DNA of 64,000 bases from Siphonodentalium dalli (GCA_032622095.1 CP136066.1:47030911-47094910); one strand, 5' to 3'; counted from the stretch's first letter, positions 37,121 to 50,200 are shown. Notes: generated by a model not told the origin, from the sequence alone. A program made the numbers and translations.

Positions 37121-37128
37121 GGTCTACT

Positions 37129-39141
37129 AAACATTAAGGTATCCGGATTTCGGCCCAATGTTTCCTTTTACGATTATTTTTCACTATTATTATACTTAAC
37201 CTTATTTTCAACGCCTTAATCTCTGAAAGTATTAGTAGTAGAAAATTCAAGATTGGTAAGTATGTTGGGGTCAATGAGTTCTTTGCCTTTGGCGCATAAC
37301 GAATATTGTTCGCGTTTACCCCGCGGAGTTATTTCCCTTTATATGAAAAAATGTAATTTTATTATCTCGGAAATTATAAGGAGCAGAGCATCGAAAATTG
37401 GACCGTATGCACACCTCGGTATGCCATACTACCCACGGGCATCAAAACTTGTGTCCGCGCTTTCCCCGAAGAGTCACCGCCCATAAATAGAAAAACCTCT
37501 ATTTTATTGCACTCTGTTGTCCTCCCGTATCATTCCAGATAACTGCGTTTGGTTTTCATAGTTTTTGATTGACCTTCATCTATTTAAGTATATGGATTCC
37601 CGGAACGAAAACAAACCCATACCGGAAAGGATTTTTGAAATCCGAGAAGAAAATGAGTTTGCAATTTGGGCCGATGTGCTTGATAACACATCTCCTCCGA
37701 AGATGTCGAAATTTGGATGTCATCTGATACGCCAATGTGTGCGGACTGAAGAGGGCACGCGGTGAGCCAAATTGTGCCAGTTTCGGTTCAGTGTTGTGGG
37801 TCAGGGGAGGGGTGGTCCGAGGTACCAACATTTATTTCGTCTCCGAATCGTGTGAAACCTGGAATATAACATCTACCTTACTCGTTGATCACAAAACTGA
37901 ACACAGATCGTAAATCCGTTAAAAAGTGGCGGAGATTTTGGAACTCAAAGTTTGAATATGGGCCCATATTCGTCTCCGAATCAGATGAAATGTATAACAA
38001 ACAATTACAGTGAGCAGCAGATAACAAAACTGAAAACTTTTTAATCCATTGGAAAACAACGGAGTTACGGGCCTTCAAATGTCGCATTTTGGGCCTGGTC
38101 TGGGGAGTGGTGGTCTGTGGTACCAATTTTTAATTCTTCTCGTAATCAGATGAAACTTGGAATATAACATCTGCAAGACCAGCCGGTATATATACATTTT
38201 GCATTTATGGGCCCATGTGCTTGATAACACATCTCCTCCGAAGATGTCAAACGTTGAATGTCATATCATACGCCAATGCGTGTATGCTGAAGAGAGCACG
38301 CGGTGTGCCAAATTTTGCCAGCGTCGGTTCATCTACCTTACTCGTTGATCACAAAACTGAAAACAGATCGTAAATCCGTTAAAAAGTGGCGGAGATTTTG
38401 TAACTCAAAGTTTGAATATGGGCCCATATTCTTTCCAATAACCAGAATGTTTTTTTTGTTTTCCAGCGCTCTAAATTTTGTATTGCATATTCCGAATTGG
38501 ACGAGTGGTCCGGACCCGAATATACCACTTAAAAATGTGTTTTCCCGGGACTTTCCGCGTTACGGGGTACGGAAATATTGCACCTATTTTTCCCGTCAAA
38601 TCCAAACCGGCTAATTAAAGAGCAAGATAATGTCGTAGCAGGTACGTCCCAACAGTTTGACTTTAAAAGTAACCTGCCCAACGGAGAATGCGAGTCAGGG
38701 TGGGTTGAGGCTACAGTGCGATTTTCTAATTTGCAGATGGAACGGTTTACTGGTGACAACGCTATATAACATAAATATGTATACTTAAGTAGTCTATCAT
38801 TAACCTATCCAAGCGGGCCGATGAAGGAGCGAGTTTAATGTAGTGGCATGTAAGCCGGTATACTGTAGGTACGCCTCCAAAATTTGACCTCTCTACTATA
38901 AACGCAACCTGCTCAGCGGAGTGGTTGTGTCGGGTGGGTTCAGCTTTGGCAAATTCGACCGAAATCAAATGGGGAAAATTACTCCGAAAATCAGATATTG
39001 AGATAAAAAAAATTCGACGAGTGGATGTGATTAGTAGTATCTAAACGCAAGATTGGTACGCTTTTCAAAGTTTCAGAGTGGACGGTTTAACCCTGGTAGC
39101 GTGTAACGTTGTTAACGGGTGATATATATTACTCAAATTCT
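37129..39141. other. Intergenic DNA with internal imperfect duplication
   Basis: No gene is seen. 'CTTGATAACACATCTCCTCC' at 37679 recurs at 38220, and 'AACTCAAAGTTTGAATATGG' at 37941 recurs at 38402. Parts of this region are therefore duplicated at offsets of about 460-540 bp. Short frames in both copies are disrupted. Confidence 0.55.
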
Positions 39142-39523
39142 AACCAACTCTTTATGACGCAAATTCAAACTGACTTATCATGGAGCAAGGCAAATGCATG
39201 AATATGTTCACAGATATACTATAGGTATGTCCGCTCTACTATAAAAGGAGACGTGGCGTACGCCCCGGGGAAAGTCGAGGCTTTTGGCAAATTCCACCGA
39301 AACTCGTAAACGGGAAAAAATGGCAAATCGCGAACCAACTCTTTATGACGCAAATTCAAACTGACTTATCATGGAGCAAGGCAAATGCATGAATATGTTC
39401 ACAGATATACTATAGGTATGTCCGCTCTACTATAAAAGGAGACGTGGCGTACGCCCCGGGGAAAGTCGAGGCTTTTGGCAAATTCCACCGAAACTCGTAA
39501 ACGGGAAAAAATGGCAAATCGCG
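39142..39523. repeat. Perfect tandem duplication of 191 bp
   Basis: 39142-39332 and 39333-39523 read the same by eye with no difference. The unit begins AACCAACTCTTTATGACGC. Identity implies a very recent duplication or an assembly artefact. Confidence 0.85.
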
Positions 39524-40756
39524 AATCAAGTGTTTTATATTTTTAACACTGCATGTGTTTGGTAGTATACAAGGACAACATTAGTTTCAGAGCGGACGGG
39601 TCGGCACTCCGCTAGCATTATCGATTGTGATATAGTTATCTCTCGATTACATCGTCAACTCTATTACAAAGACGTTAATGACTATAGTGTAGCGATGACG
39701 CACTGAAATACTAATTAATTCATTAACCAAGCGGACTTTTCTCCGCCATTAAAACTAAAAGATTCTGAATCCGAAACTGAAAGAACTATCCAATAAATGT
39801 GAAATAACAGAGTTACGGTACATTAGTATGCTTTACATCCGTTTGATCTACATGTCGATTACGATATAATCAGACATGCCAAATTTCGTGACCGTTGAAA
39901 TTGATATGGGCGTCTTGTGGAGGGGTTTTAATTAGCACTAAGATATATCCTTACCGAATAAAAATGAACTGATTGGCTGGGGTGAATGGTGGCTCAGTTG
40001 GTCACGACCATGGTGCAATAGACTGTCATTAAGCATCCACGGTGGGTCGAACCAAATGACATAAACCTTTGGAATATATATCTTATTTAGAAATGTCAAT
40101 GCAAGTCCACCATCGGATCACAAAACACCAATATGCATTCGCATGAAGAGGAACATACCTTTATGCATAACACACATGGAATGGGATACCATGGAAGTAT
40201 ATCTAATTCCATGGAATCTGACCTCTAGTTTCAGATTATTTTAGTCGGTCAAAAGCTAAACAGAGCGTGTTTTTAATACATGTGTTTTATACCCGACTTT
40301 AAATATAACACAATTTATTTTATCTTATCATCACAGATGCACTGTAATTGCAGGAGTATATTAACATACATGTATGCATCTGGAAGTGTTAAGAAATATG
40401 TTTTAAAGATCGACGGTCCTATTTGACACCAAATTAATTAAACTTTCCGAAGGTAATTTTCAGCTTCCCATGCTGAAGGGAACATAAACATACTAATTGT
40501 AATCACCATTGTGTGTATGGCACAAGCATCACCAAAACCACATGCATGGGCTTGCAGTCTCCCTCGTGTGAATGGCACAGACATCACATGGGCGTGTCTT
40601 TAAGTAAAATATAAATAAAAAAGTATGTTAGTTTGAAACGAGCTTGCAACTTTAAAAAAGCATCGCTATACAATAAGTGAGATAAATGAGTCACGACAAT
40701 ATTGGATTCAGTAGACCGAGGCGAAGTTTATGAGAATACGTGTAACACTTCGGTAA
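39524..40756. other. Unassigned DNA; weak tRNA-like element; empty site for a TTAA element
   Basis: 'TGGCTCAGTTGG' at about 39990 and 'GGGTCGAACC' at about 40044 resemble tRNA A and B boxes, so a degraded tRNA-derived SINE head is possible but weak. 40345-40490 is a diverged duplicate of 43870-43969 joined to 44925-44990. Its TTAA at 40434-40437 is the unoccupied equivalent of the insertion site of 43970-44924. Confidence 0.45.
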
Positions 40757-43700
40757 TTCCAACTGCACCCCCCCCCCCCTTAAGCAGACCAAACACAAGT
40801 GTTGCATAATTCCATTTGCACCCACATTGAAACTCAGTGCTCAGGCCCAATAACAGCCTATATATTCACAAACCATGGTTCTCTATACCCGGTATGAGAA
40901 CATTCAGATATATGAAACAGAAAAATTGCATAAATCTTAACATCCAGTTGTCCAACTCCAGACAAATGCACATGGCTACGGACACGAGACCAATCAATCA
41001 AGTGTATTGTCTATGTAAATCAATTAGTGCCATTTATACAACATCAATTAACATATATACATATAATTTACAGGTTATACGCGTGCGTTGTAATATGTTT
41101 CCCCACAGCAACAGGCAGCCTTGGGCATATTAAAGCCGAACACATTTCTTGGAAGTCCAAAAAAAGCATGCCCGCTCCAATCTACCCACGACTACCAACC
41201 ACTGTGGTAACACCCTCATTCCCACCACCCTGCCATACCACTTCACCGGGCGCCATGGTGGAGCACACCCTGCTCCACACGAGACAAATGCACCGTGTGG
41301 AGCGGGGCCCGATCGGCCCAGGCATCCCTCCGCGGCACCGCGGAGCTGTTGCACTTTTACTGACCATCTCTTATTTTCATTTTGCGAAATATTCTGATTT
41401 TAATTAAAATAAACTTTAGATGAGCCTAAATAGTTCATTGATAATATAAAACATGGTATTAAAATTAGTTAATATCACTAGCATTGTCTCTGTTGGCATT
41501 GATTTCGATAGCTCACGATAGATATAATGTATCGGCACAGAACTACACGCCTTTAAGCTACCTCTTCACGCCCCTGTTTTCATTTCTGCTATTTTTGGCA
41601 CATTTTCAAATTTTATCAGGGACCACATAAGCGCACGTGCATATCTTGCTGAGCGGGCAACCTTGACACGATGACACAGTTAGCCAAAAAGGCAGTGACC
41701 GACTGACGTGTTCGTGAATTTGTGATTTATTTCTGGAGTTGTTCCGTAGGATTTAAGGAGTGAATTGTGAATGTCTATGGAGTCTTTACGCGTAATTCTA
41801 GGTCTGAGCTTACTGGAAACAATGACACACTTTAATCTGTCATTTATCATTTGAGTCAAATACACTTCAGTTCTTAAAAGTAACTACGTAATTTGACCCC
41901 GTCTGACTCAGTGACTGCGTGTCGTGGAGTGCCGATTCATTACAACATCTGTGTTAGAGATATGGTGTTTGAAATTACAGTCTCATTAATATTTTCACCA
42001 TTGCGGCATGGTCAGAAGACCGAGAAAGTGAGGGGTTGTAATATATACACGGTGAGTATCATATAGATTAAATTAAATATCATTTCATGCATATTATCAT
42101 TACTACTATTCAGGAAATTTCAGGGGGGGGGGGGGGTCAGGTGTCCAAACCTGTATGGGGACCTCCAAGCAAATCTCCGCAGCATAAGTTATATATAAGC
42201 AGTTATCTGTGACGTAAATCAGAAGTATCTTTAAACATACGTTACATTTAAATGACGGATTGGGTTTGGTAAAATATCTTTTTTGCTATAAATTTATGGA
42301 GATTTTTCCCTGGATTTGCAACATTTGACAAAAATTCAGAATAATTACACCAGCTTTCTAATGCTATAATGGTACATCGACCCGACTTACTGATAAATTG
42401 TGTATTATTTCCAATATAACACAACATCACAATCAGAACATTTTGAAACTCTGTAAACCTTGCTGCAGAGGCTCGCATAAAGGTGCCCACCCCACAATGG
42501 CCACCCAACCGCCTCCCCAAATACCTACAATAATATTAAATAAATTCATATCTGAGAGTGACATTAGATGAATGAACTCCCATAATTGATTAACCTCATA
42601 CTAGTATATCTATCATCGGTATCACTAATTATTATTACCAATTTTTTATAATAATATATCAAAGAAATAATTTATTTAGTTTAATTTTGTTATCTGAGTT
42701 CAATTTTACATTTAGATTTAAATTTGGGATTGGTTGATTGACTGCACCTCATATGAGTTCTCTTTAAAGGATCTGACAGATTAGCATTATCCATGACCAT
42801 TGAACATAAGTTGAAATTGTTCATGTTTTCTAAGATAGTAATTAAAATCAAATAATACTGATTAGAAATGGACAATTCATTCAATTGCTTGTATTAAATT
42901 AAAATTCATTTTATTTGTTTTTTCAGTTAATGACACATCGAGTAGTCACTTAGAATAGATTATTTCATAAGTTTGCATAAGAGGACCAGTCAGTTCACCA
43001 ATCTCCCCAGTTCCCCATAATTGAGGCTGTTGGGCTTTATATCTATTTTTAACGTTTACAGATTAATTACTATGACAATGCACAAAAGGGATTCGAGTGA
43101 TGTGTTAAAGTGACACACACACAATATCTGAGAGGCATGTGTATGCACAAATGCTGACTTGTTAACCGGGTCTCCTTGTTTGGTCTCATATTATACGGTA
43201 CATGTATATAATAACTTTTATACGTTTGATATTCATATATTTGTGTGGACACTTTAAAAAATAAACTAAAATTGTGGAACACCAGTATACATTACATATC
43301 CCAGGACCATGGTTGTTCGGTGCGGTGTGTGAACATTTTCAAATCTGAAGAAGCCAATCGCAAAATCCTAGCATATAGACTAAACTCAAGCCTTCCTAGA
43401 GTTGGAAATTTCAAACCTGAAACCCCCACTTAGGTTGGAAAATTTCCAACTGACGACAATTCCAATGACAATGTTGACCAAATGTAGGAGTATATTGCTT
43501 TCTTAAATTAACTAGCAGTTTTTTGACTGGCCAATGGGGAGGGACCAGGACACAAGCTTTTCAAGTGTTGGAAATTTCCAATTTCCAAAAAATGCCCATT
43601 TCAGTCAAAATTTTAACCAAACGGAGGAAAATATGCAAATATTGGTCCAAAAATATCCCCCCCAATACATTGTTTGAAAATCAAACTACAAGAACAGTTC

Positions 43701-43800
43701 AACCTATTATTGGTATGAAATTTCCAACTGATGGTGTTGTGTTGGAAATTTTTACCAAAGTTGCCCACCTCCAAACCCCCCTGCCGCCACGTCACAGCAC
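40757..43800. mobile_element. Interrupted hAT-type relic with unassigned DNA inside
   Basis: 40757-40990 resembles 35990-36285 of the hAT element, and 43285-43790 resembles 36296-37060, in the same order. About 2.3 kb lies between them. That interval holds a GC-rich patch (41160-41345), with overlapping frames on both strands, and AT-rich DNA elsewhere. I recognise no protein there. The outer termini are degraded, so the boundaries are approximate. Confidence 0.55.
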
Positions 43801-43969
43801 AAATGTCCTAAGTAGAGGATTTCACATTACCCTAACCTTGGCAACGCCGGGTAACCCTGCTAGTATTAACTAAGATTGCAGGAGTATATAAACGTATGTA
43901 TTTGGAAGAGTTAAGAAATCTGTTAAGAAAAGATTTAAAGATCGACGGTCATATTTGAAACCAACTTAA

Positions 43970-44924
43970 GGGTCAGACGCACGTTTTGCCAAAATTTCCT
44001 GGTATTTCAAAATGTATTTTCTCTAAATCTATCAGGAATATCTTTGTGAAAGTTTGTACAAGAGATTATTGTGGTACCATACATAAGAACCATTGGACAT
44101 TTGGTTATTATAATCTCATTTACTTTACTTTTATGGCATGAAAAATCTTTAAAATGTCACTGTGTTCAGGTACCGAGAACTACTGTAAAACAGATTTTTT
44201 TCGAAAGTGCATTTCATATATACATGATATCATATCTGAAGATCATGAGGAGACTTAATTTTTCTTGATTCATGAAATTAAATGATTATTTTTATTCAGA
44301 AAGTCAACTACCACAAATAATTTTTTATTATTGAGAATTTTCATGCCATGCTTGTTGGTCATTGAATAATTGGGCTCAGTTGCGTTCTGGGTCATGGGTT
44401 CATAACCAAGTTTAATCTAACCACCATATCTCTTAACACTGTGGCATAATTTCTGTTGATTGCTCCCTGCTTGAGTGGACAGCACCACATTTGAACATTT
44501 GTTTTCATTGGGCTGGCATATTTGTGACTGCTTTATTCTTCATTATAATACATGGGGTATGATGCTATAATATGCAATTAAAAAGCTAACTCAACATTAT
44601 GATACAAATGAAGCCTCCTCTCATGGAGTCAAGACAATAAGCTATTTGATGGTTGACATGTTGTTTGAAATTAGAAATTTTTCTGGCAGTTCTCGGTACC
44701 TAAAGGGACAGAAACGAAACAAATTTTTTCAACCTCTCAAATGTATTAACATCCATTATTGTTATTGTCTCTTTATAATTGCTCTGATTCTATATATAAT
44801 GAAAATTATCATATGTAAAATTCAAGATTTTTCACCAGATAGATTGAGAGAAATTCTTTGTTGAAAATCACTTGCCATTTCTGGCTGGATTTACTGTGAT
44901 TTATGCAAAACGTGCGTCTCCCCC
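43970..44924. mobile_element. TTAA-flanked inverted-repeat element, 955 bp
   Basis: The ends are GGGTCAGACGCACGTTTTGC and, at the right, GCAAAACGTGCGTCTCCCCC; the inner 15 bases pair perfectly. TTAA flanks both sides (43966-43969, 44925-44928). The duplicated locus at 40345-40490 lacks the insertion. It is non-autonomous. Related fragments are at 14755-15145 (right half), about 48265-48330 (left end) and 50490-50780 (middle). A piggyBac or Kolobok origin is inferred from TTAA. Confidence 0.85.
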
Positions 44925-44928
44925 TTAA

Positions 44929-45237
44929 CTAAACTTTCCGAAGGTAATTTTCAGCTTCCCAGGCTGAAGGGAACATAATTGCAATCACATAATGCTGCGG
45001 ACACACGTACCGCCGTAGCGATGGCATAGTAGCTGTGATATCTTATTATTGGAGTTCCGTGACAATAATGGACGTCATAATTACTATGCCATAGCTAGCC
45101 ATGTCGCCCGATATGACATCTCGGTTGTTTTAAACAGCAGCATTGATACATGCTTTAAACATTGTCGCTATAGAAAACGGTTAGTTCCTTCTCGAGTGTA
45201 AAAGTGAACATGTTTCGCATTCAGCTTCAATAACGTT
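44929..45237. other. 3' flank of the receptor gene
   Basis: About 310 bp separate the stop codon from the TTAA element. No canonical AATAAA is seen on the minus strand directly after the stop. Nothing else is recognised. Confidence 0.4.
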
Positions 45238-47247
45238 TTACGAATACTGCTCTCGGCGGAGTGTGGCGGCTATGAATTCCATCCATCCTTGGTGCAAATC
45301 TGAACAGAAACAAAACGTGCTGATTTCGATATTCACGCCCAAAGCGAAGTACGCCACGTAACATTGATATTCTATACTCTCTTGGTTCATCGTTCGCATT
45401 ATTCTTTCCGTCTGGTCACCTGATCCGCGAGATGCTTTGATCCGAGCGCTAGTAACGAGAGCGTACTCGACGTTAATGAACAGTGACTCGATAACGTCAG
45501 ACAACATGCGAAAGTCTGCATTAAAGTCACCGACGGGCACCGACCTGATTGGAAAGTTGTCGTTATCGAGATGATAACTGAACGTGTGCATATGCCCGAC
45601 TACAAACGCTAGTAACTCTTTGGTAATATTATTGAACAGGCTGTCCATATTTTCCTCAAACTGGTTGCTGCTCACGCGACTGTCACCACATGACTTAAGT
45701 GAGATACCACGTAATACTTGGTTTATAGCAACAATGTATGGTTTTAACTTGTTAATGAAATCATCAGTAAAAGATAACCATTTATCCATTAAGATTTCTG
45801 ATTCCCTCAATTCTCTTCTGCCAGCAATTCGGCCCCTTTTATTTTTGATTGTCGATTTTATCATGAATAACTCTTCTAAAGTGTCCTTATTTGAATTCAA
45901 AATGACAGATATAAATTGAACAAATTCGTCATATCTAACAACAAATTTATGTTGTCTAAAACACATCCAAAGATCAACGCTCCTATTAAATGAAGTAAGC
46001 ATTTGTTTACATGTTTTTATACAGTCGCGTCTGACAACATGAGCTGGACACCTCATTATAACAGATACGGATAGTCGTTGTTTCATGACATTATAAGATA
46101 CAATACCGGTTCCATACATGACCTCTGCTGTTTCTAGGATGTTCCTGATATTAGACACATAACCCGTCTGCGTCCAAGCCGGGTGTTGTTCAGAGAGTGA
46201 CTGCTGTTTGTTTAAATAATAAAATATATAATAAGCGAGAACCAGCCTTGTGCGTTGTATTATTCCCGTGATATTATCAGTGATGAGACACAGCCCGAGA
46301 AGAGACCATATACGCCTGCGGATATATATCAGATCAGATTCCGAGACATCGCTCACCAAGTTCATTTCAGGAACAAAATAATGAGGCAGGAATCGGTCAT
46401 GTAAATACTTATCAAGTCTCTTTAGTATATCCACCAATGGCAAGTGATTTTCCCAAAATCGAGCGTCCGTCTTCTCGAAATGCCAGAGAGCTGACGTTTT
46501 CAGGTGGTAGGACGTCAACACTCCCCGATCAAAATATATGACGCGTCCGATTACCTTCAGCAGCCTCATAGTGGTTATCTGGTTAATTGACATTGTTCTC
46601 AAAAGCACGACTTCTGCCTTAGCGAATGACAGACAGAAATCGTGCTGACGATCCGGGCGAAATGGAGCAGGTCGTGCCGCAAGATGAAATTCGCCGGTGC
46701 TAATTAGATATATAATGTCGTCTGAAGGCCATGACCGGTCGCGTGTGGCAAATGAGCGAACTATCTGCGGTTTACCGCCGATTCTTAGTTGTGGAACCAT
46801 GTCGATGGATCTGTTTCGCCACCCGATGTTTATATTACCAACCTTCGAGAATCCAGACTGTTGACCAAATTGCTTAATTTCTCCAAAGATGTCTTCACTC
46901 ATGCTTCTGACAGGATCAGCCAGCATGTATTTCCCGTCACCAAAGAGGACGATTGGTAAGTGCCCTGCTAACCCCTCAGTACATATCCGGACATAACATG
47001 GGAGGTCATCCCGGTATATCAGACTGGATTCATCTATTGTTATTTTTCTAGGTTCGATCAGTATATCGCAATCACTTCCTTCTATGTCCAAGCCGCTCGC
47101 AATGCTCCCTACTAATGTCGACTTATAACGATCAGACGACCGACGTGCTATATCTCTACTGGCCCGTTTTTGAAGTAGAATCCTGTTATAACGTGGAGAT
47201 AAATTCGGTGATTCCTCACTGTATCGACTTCGTGAATTGGACGCCAT
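45238..47247 (-). CDS. cGAS-like receptor (Mab-21 domain nucleotidyltransferase) with long C-terminal extension
   Basis: This is an intact single-exon frame of 669 codons. Residues 47-61 (GSIASGLDIEGSDCD) match the GS-x10-DxD metal-binding motif of the cGAS/Mab-21 nucleotidyltransferase fold, and Asp149 in SIDMVP is the likely third catalytic acid. SFAKAE (207-212), WHFEKTD (255-261) and DRFLPHYFVPEMNL (284-297) are landmarks of the Mab-21 C-lobe. cGAS-like receptors make cyclic dinucleotides on sensing nucleic acid and signal through STING; that role here is inferred from the family. The Zn-ribbon of vertebrate cGAS is not visible. About 370 residues (300-669) follow the catalytic core, mostly helical-looking, with no domain that I recognise. 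The start is favoured by ATGG context and the absence of upstream in-frame coding. Its upstream flank is duplicated at 56-14000. An alternative is a Mab-21-like protein without enzymatic activity, though all three acids are kept. Confidence 0.88.
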   Translation of the reverse strand: MASNSRSRYSEESPNLSPRYNRILLQKRASRDIARRSSDRYKSTLVGSIASGLDIEGSDCDILIEPRKITIDESSLIYRDDLPCYVRICTEGLAGHLPIVLFGDGKYMLADPVRSMSEDIFGEIKQFGQQSGFSKVGNINIGWRNRSIDMVPQLRIGGKPQIVRSFATRDRSWPSDDIIYLISTGEFHLAARPAPFRPDRQHDFCLSFAKAEVVLLRTMSINQITTMRLLKVIGRVIYFDRGVLTSYHLKTSALWHFEKTDARFWENHLPLVDILKRLDKYLHDRFLPHYFVPEMNLVSDVSESDLIYIRRRIWSLLGLCLITDNITGIIQRTRLVLAYYIFYYLNKQQSLSEQHPAWTQTGYVSNIRNILETAEVMYGTGIVSYNVMKQRLSVSVIMRCPAHVVRRDCIKTCKQMLTSFNRSVDLWMCFRQHKFVVRYDEFVQFISVILNSNKDTLEELFMIKSTIKNKRGRIAGRRELRESEILMDKWLSFTDDFINKLKPYIVAINQVLRGISLKSCGDSRVSSNQFEENMDSLFNNITKELLAFVVGHMHTFSYHLDNDNFPIRSVPVGDFNADFRMLSDVIESLFINVEYALVTSARIKASRGSGDQTERIMRTMNQESIEYQCYVAYFALGVNIEISTFCFCSDLHQGWMEFIAATLRREQYS

Positions 47248-50200
47248 AATTAATATATGGATATCGTATCCTGACGCACCCTCAGTGTGTCGATTTCAAG
47301 ACGATGTTGTCATTATTAATACACCAAGCCAAGAGACGTGGCTTTAATCTTCACAGCTCGTTTGTATTTCAAATATATTAAACATTCATACTGTTCTCTG
47401 ATTCTCAGTCCAGAAAAGTAACCACTGAAATATCGAACAAGAGTAGTTCGGAAATATTCTAGAGACGACTCCTCAATAAGCACCATATTGATGTGTGGAC
47501 AACGAAGCCATGAGTTTTAAGCCAACAACTCGGGTTCCAGTATTCAGCTACGATTTCTGAATTTATTTTTCTATTTCACACAGAAAATCGCACATTAACA
47601 AACGTCGTTTCCTAAATCGTGTCACACATGATTATCAACGAAATGTCAGCCAGCTTGTTTTTATCATTGCTTCTGTCATACACTCGGAGTACAGCTATAT
47701 GTTTTCACCGAATGTAACCTGTCCATCAGCGAGTGTGGCATACTTGAATTGAATTCCCTATTGTATTTTAATTCACAGGCAATGTGATGTGTCATTGTGA
47801 ATATGTAATACGTAGTGCCCAGCTGTTGATGTTAAACCTCAAGGAATCAGGTTCTTGTTATAAGTATTATGTTTACACTTGTTGGCATATTTTCATTTGG
47901 CAGGTACAAGTTCCATTGGTAACTCTCCGTGTCTTGTTCACAGTATGCACGTATGTAATAGCTGGAAACTAGCTTCCGCCCAGACTGCAGATCACAGCAT
48001 GTCGTACTGGGGTTTGTTGATATGGAATCAGAAACTATGATCAAGTGGGAAATAACATGACGTCTTTCTGAAATAAAAAATAAATCAAAGATACCGCAGT
48101 GAATATTTAGTACCAACTCTTGTTCTGAGAATTGCAACCTTCTGTCTGGTTTTGAGAACGATTGATGTATATGTGGAACTGCTAATGTGGGAGTCAACAA
48201 ATATAGCATAAACCCGTGTTATAACGCCGAGTATACATTGTTTCAAGATTCATAACCCGGACACATCGTTAGGCCTAGACGCACGTGCTGCCCAAAAGTA
48301 TTGATATTCAAGTGATATTTTCTCAAAATCGTGTCTGTATGGTACATGTGATTAACGACACACAGTTTAAGAGTCATTCACACTTTAAAAGCACTCACAA
48401 CTTTGAAACAGGAAACAGAAAAAAATACATAATATTACGCATAACTATGCCTGTGTTTATAAACAAATATAATTGATTGTTTGTGGAACATTTGAATATA
48501 CTCGCTTCCAAACTAACTAAATTTAAATGTCAGCGATGTCGAAAGTGATTTAATGTACGTAAACAGGTGGCGTGCAACTCAGCCAAATACATGTGGCCAG
48601 TGCAACTCAACCAAATACATGTGGCCAGTGCAACTCAACCAACGGCATGTAAACTGAGCTCAACTACATACACGTTGTCGAGAGACGAAAAGAAAAAGAA
48701 TAGAATAGTCTCAGTTATATCCGTGACTCAGTATGTTTTTAAACACATGAACAGCGGCTGACGTATAGTATACGGCAAATATTTATTGCGATATCCATAC
48801 ACTCATATTTATATTTTTAAAATCATATTGTTGATTTAAATATAATGACGTAACATGGTGAATGATACGTTGCAGCCACATCTGAGAACATAATCATGTG
48901 CCAATGATGGTGCCCATTGAACAAGAACAGGGCAATCGTTTATAGACGTATACGTCGATATCTTGTACATGCAGTTCACTCATATTTGTCGCTGGTGGAC
49001 TTACCTATATCATCCGGTAACCGGCCTTAATCATCTGTATCATAGCTGTTAATTAGTGGATTTTGAACATGTTTGGTATGTTATTTAATGACATGTGAGA
49101 CATTCGCATAAACAAAATCGTCCCAACACCAACTGTCTTAACATAGTAATGGGTCTTGTTTATATAGACATATCAATTATGGAGCTTCTGATCTTTGTCG
49201 CTTGTCACCTCTATCGTCATTGTTTTCTATTTGTATATGTGTATTGTCTTGAGGGACTCAGCTATGAGATAATATATGGTACTTCAATGTGAGTAGGAAA
49301 CTAATGACAAAACTAATATAATAATATGAACATACGCTAGCGCAATAACGAACCAAATCTAAACCACTCGCACGAGGGTAGCTGTGGCTTTAATTTTTTT
49401 TTTTATCAAAATTAGTTTATAGATTCCGTGATATTCAGACGGAGAGAGAAAGAAGAATAGTATAGTCTCAGTTATATCCGTGACTCAGTCTTTTTAAACA
49501 ATTGGACAGCGGCTGACGTATCCCAAACGGATCTATGTATTGCGATATTCAAACACTCAAACTTGTATTTATTCAAATTTAAAATGTTCAAATCATAGTG
49601 TCGATTCAAATAGACCGAAGCAACATGGTAAATGATAAGTTGCAGCAACATCTGAAAACGTAATCACATGCCAATTAAGAATGATGCCCATTGAATACGA
49701 ACAAAGCAATCGCTTATACACGTATACGTCGTTATTTCTTATTATTAGTTCACTCATATTTGTCGCCATTCTTTCATATTTCACCCAGTATCTGGCCTTA
49801 ATCATCTATAGCATAGCTGTTAATTAGTGGATTTTTAAAATGTTTGGTATGTTATTGTATGACATGTGAGACAGCCGCATAAAGTAAATCTTCCCCATAC
49901 TAACTGTCTTAACAGGGCAACGTTTCTTGTTTCTATAGACATATCAATTATGGAGCTTCTGATCTTTGTTGCTTCTGACTTCCATCGTCATTGTTTTCCA
50001 TTTGTATCTGCTTATTGTTGTGAGGGACTCATCTAAGAGGTAATGTAAGTGGGGAACTAGCGACAGTACTATCATAATTCCCGAAGTATTTGTGGACACG
50101 GCGCACGTTCTTTGTTCACATGGCAATTCAAAACAAACTTACCCAAAGTCAGTTTGTTGTTTTCAAATTGAGTACAACCGGTTATTTTGACACAATGTTG

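Noticed and set aside
39980..40055. tRNA gene
   Set aside because: A- and B-box-like strings are present, but the B box lacks a base and no cloverleaf can be drawn; at most a decayed SINE head.
41027..41407. Pro-rich open frames in the GC-rich patch
   Set aside because: Frames are open on both strands because of composition. There is no family resemblance, no splice context and no repeated support.
44370..44410. tRNA-like boxes GGCTCAGTTGCG and GGGTTCATAACC
   Set aside because: The spacing is too short for a tRNA, and the sequence lies inside the TTAA element.
47248..47600. Immune-type promoter motifs upstream of the receptor gene
   Set aside because: I could not find a convincing NF-kB, ISRE or TATA motif at a sensible position; no claim is made.
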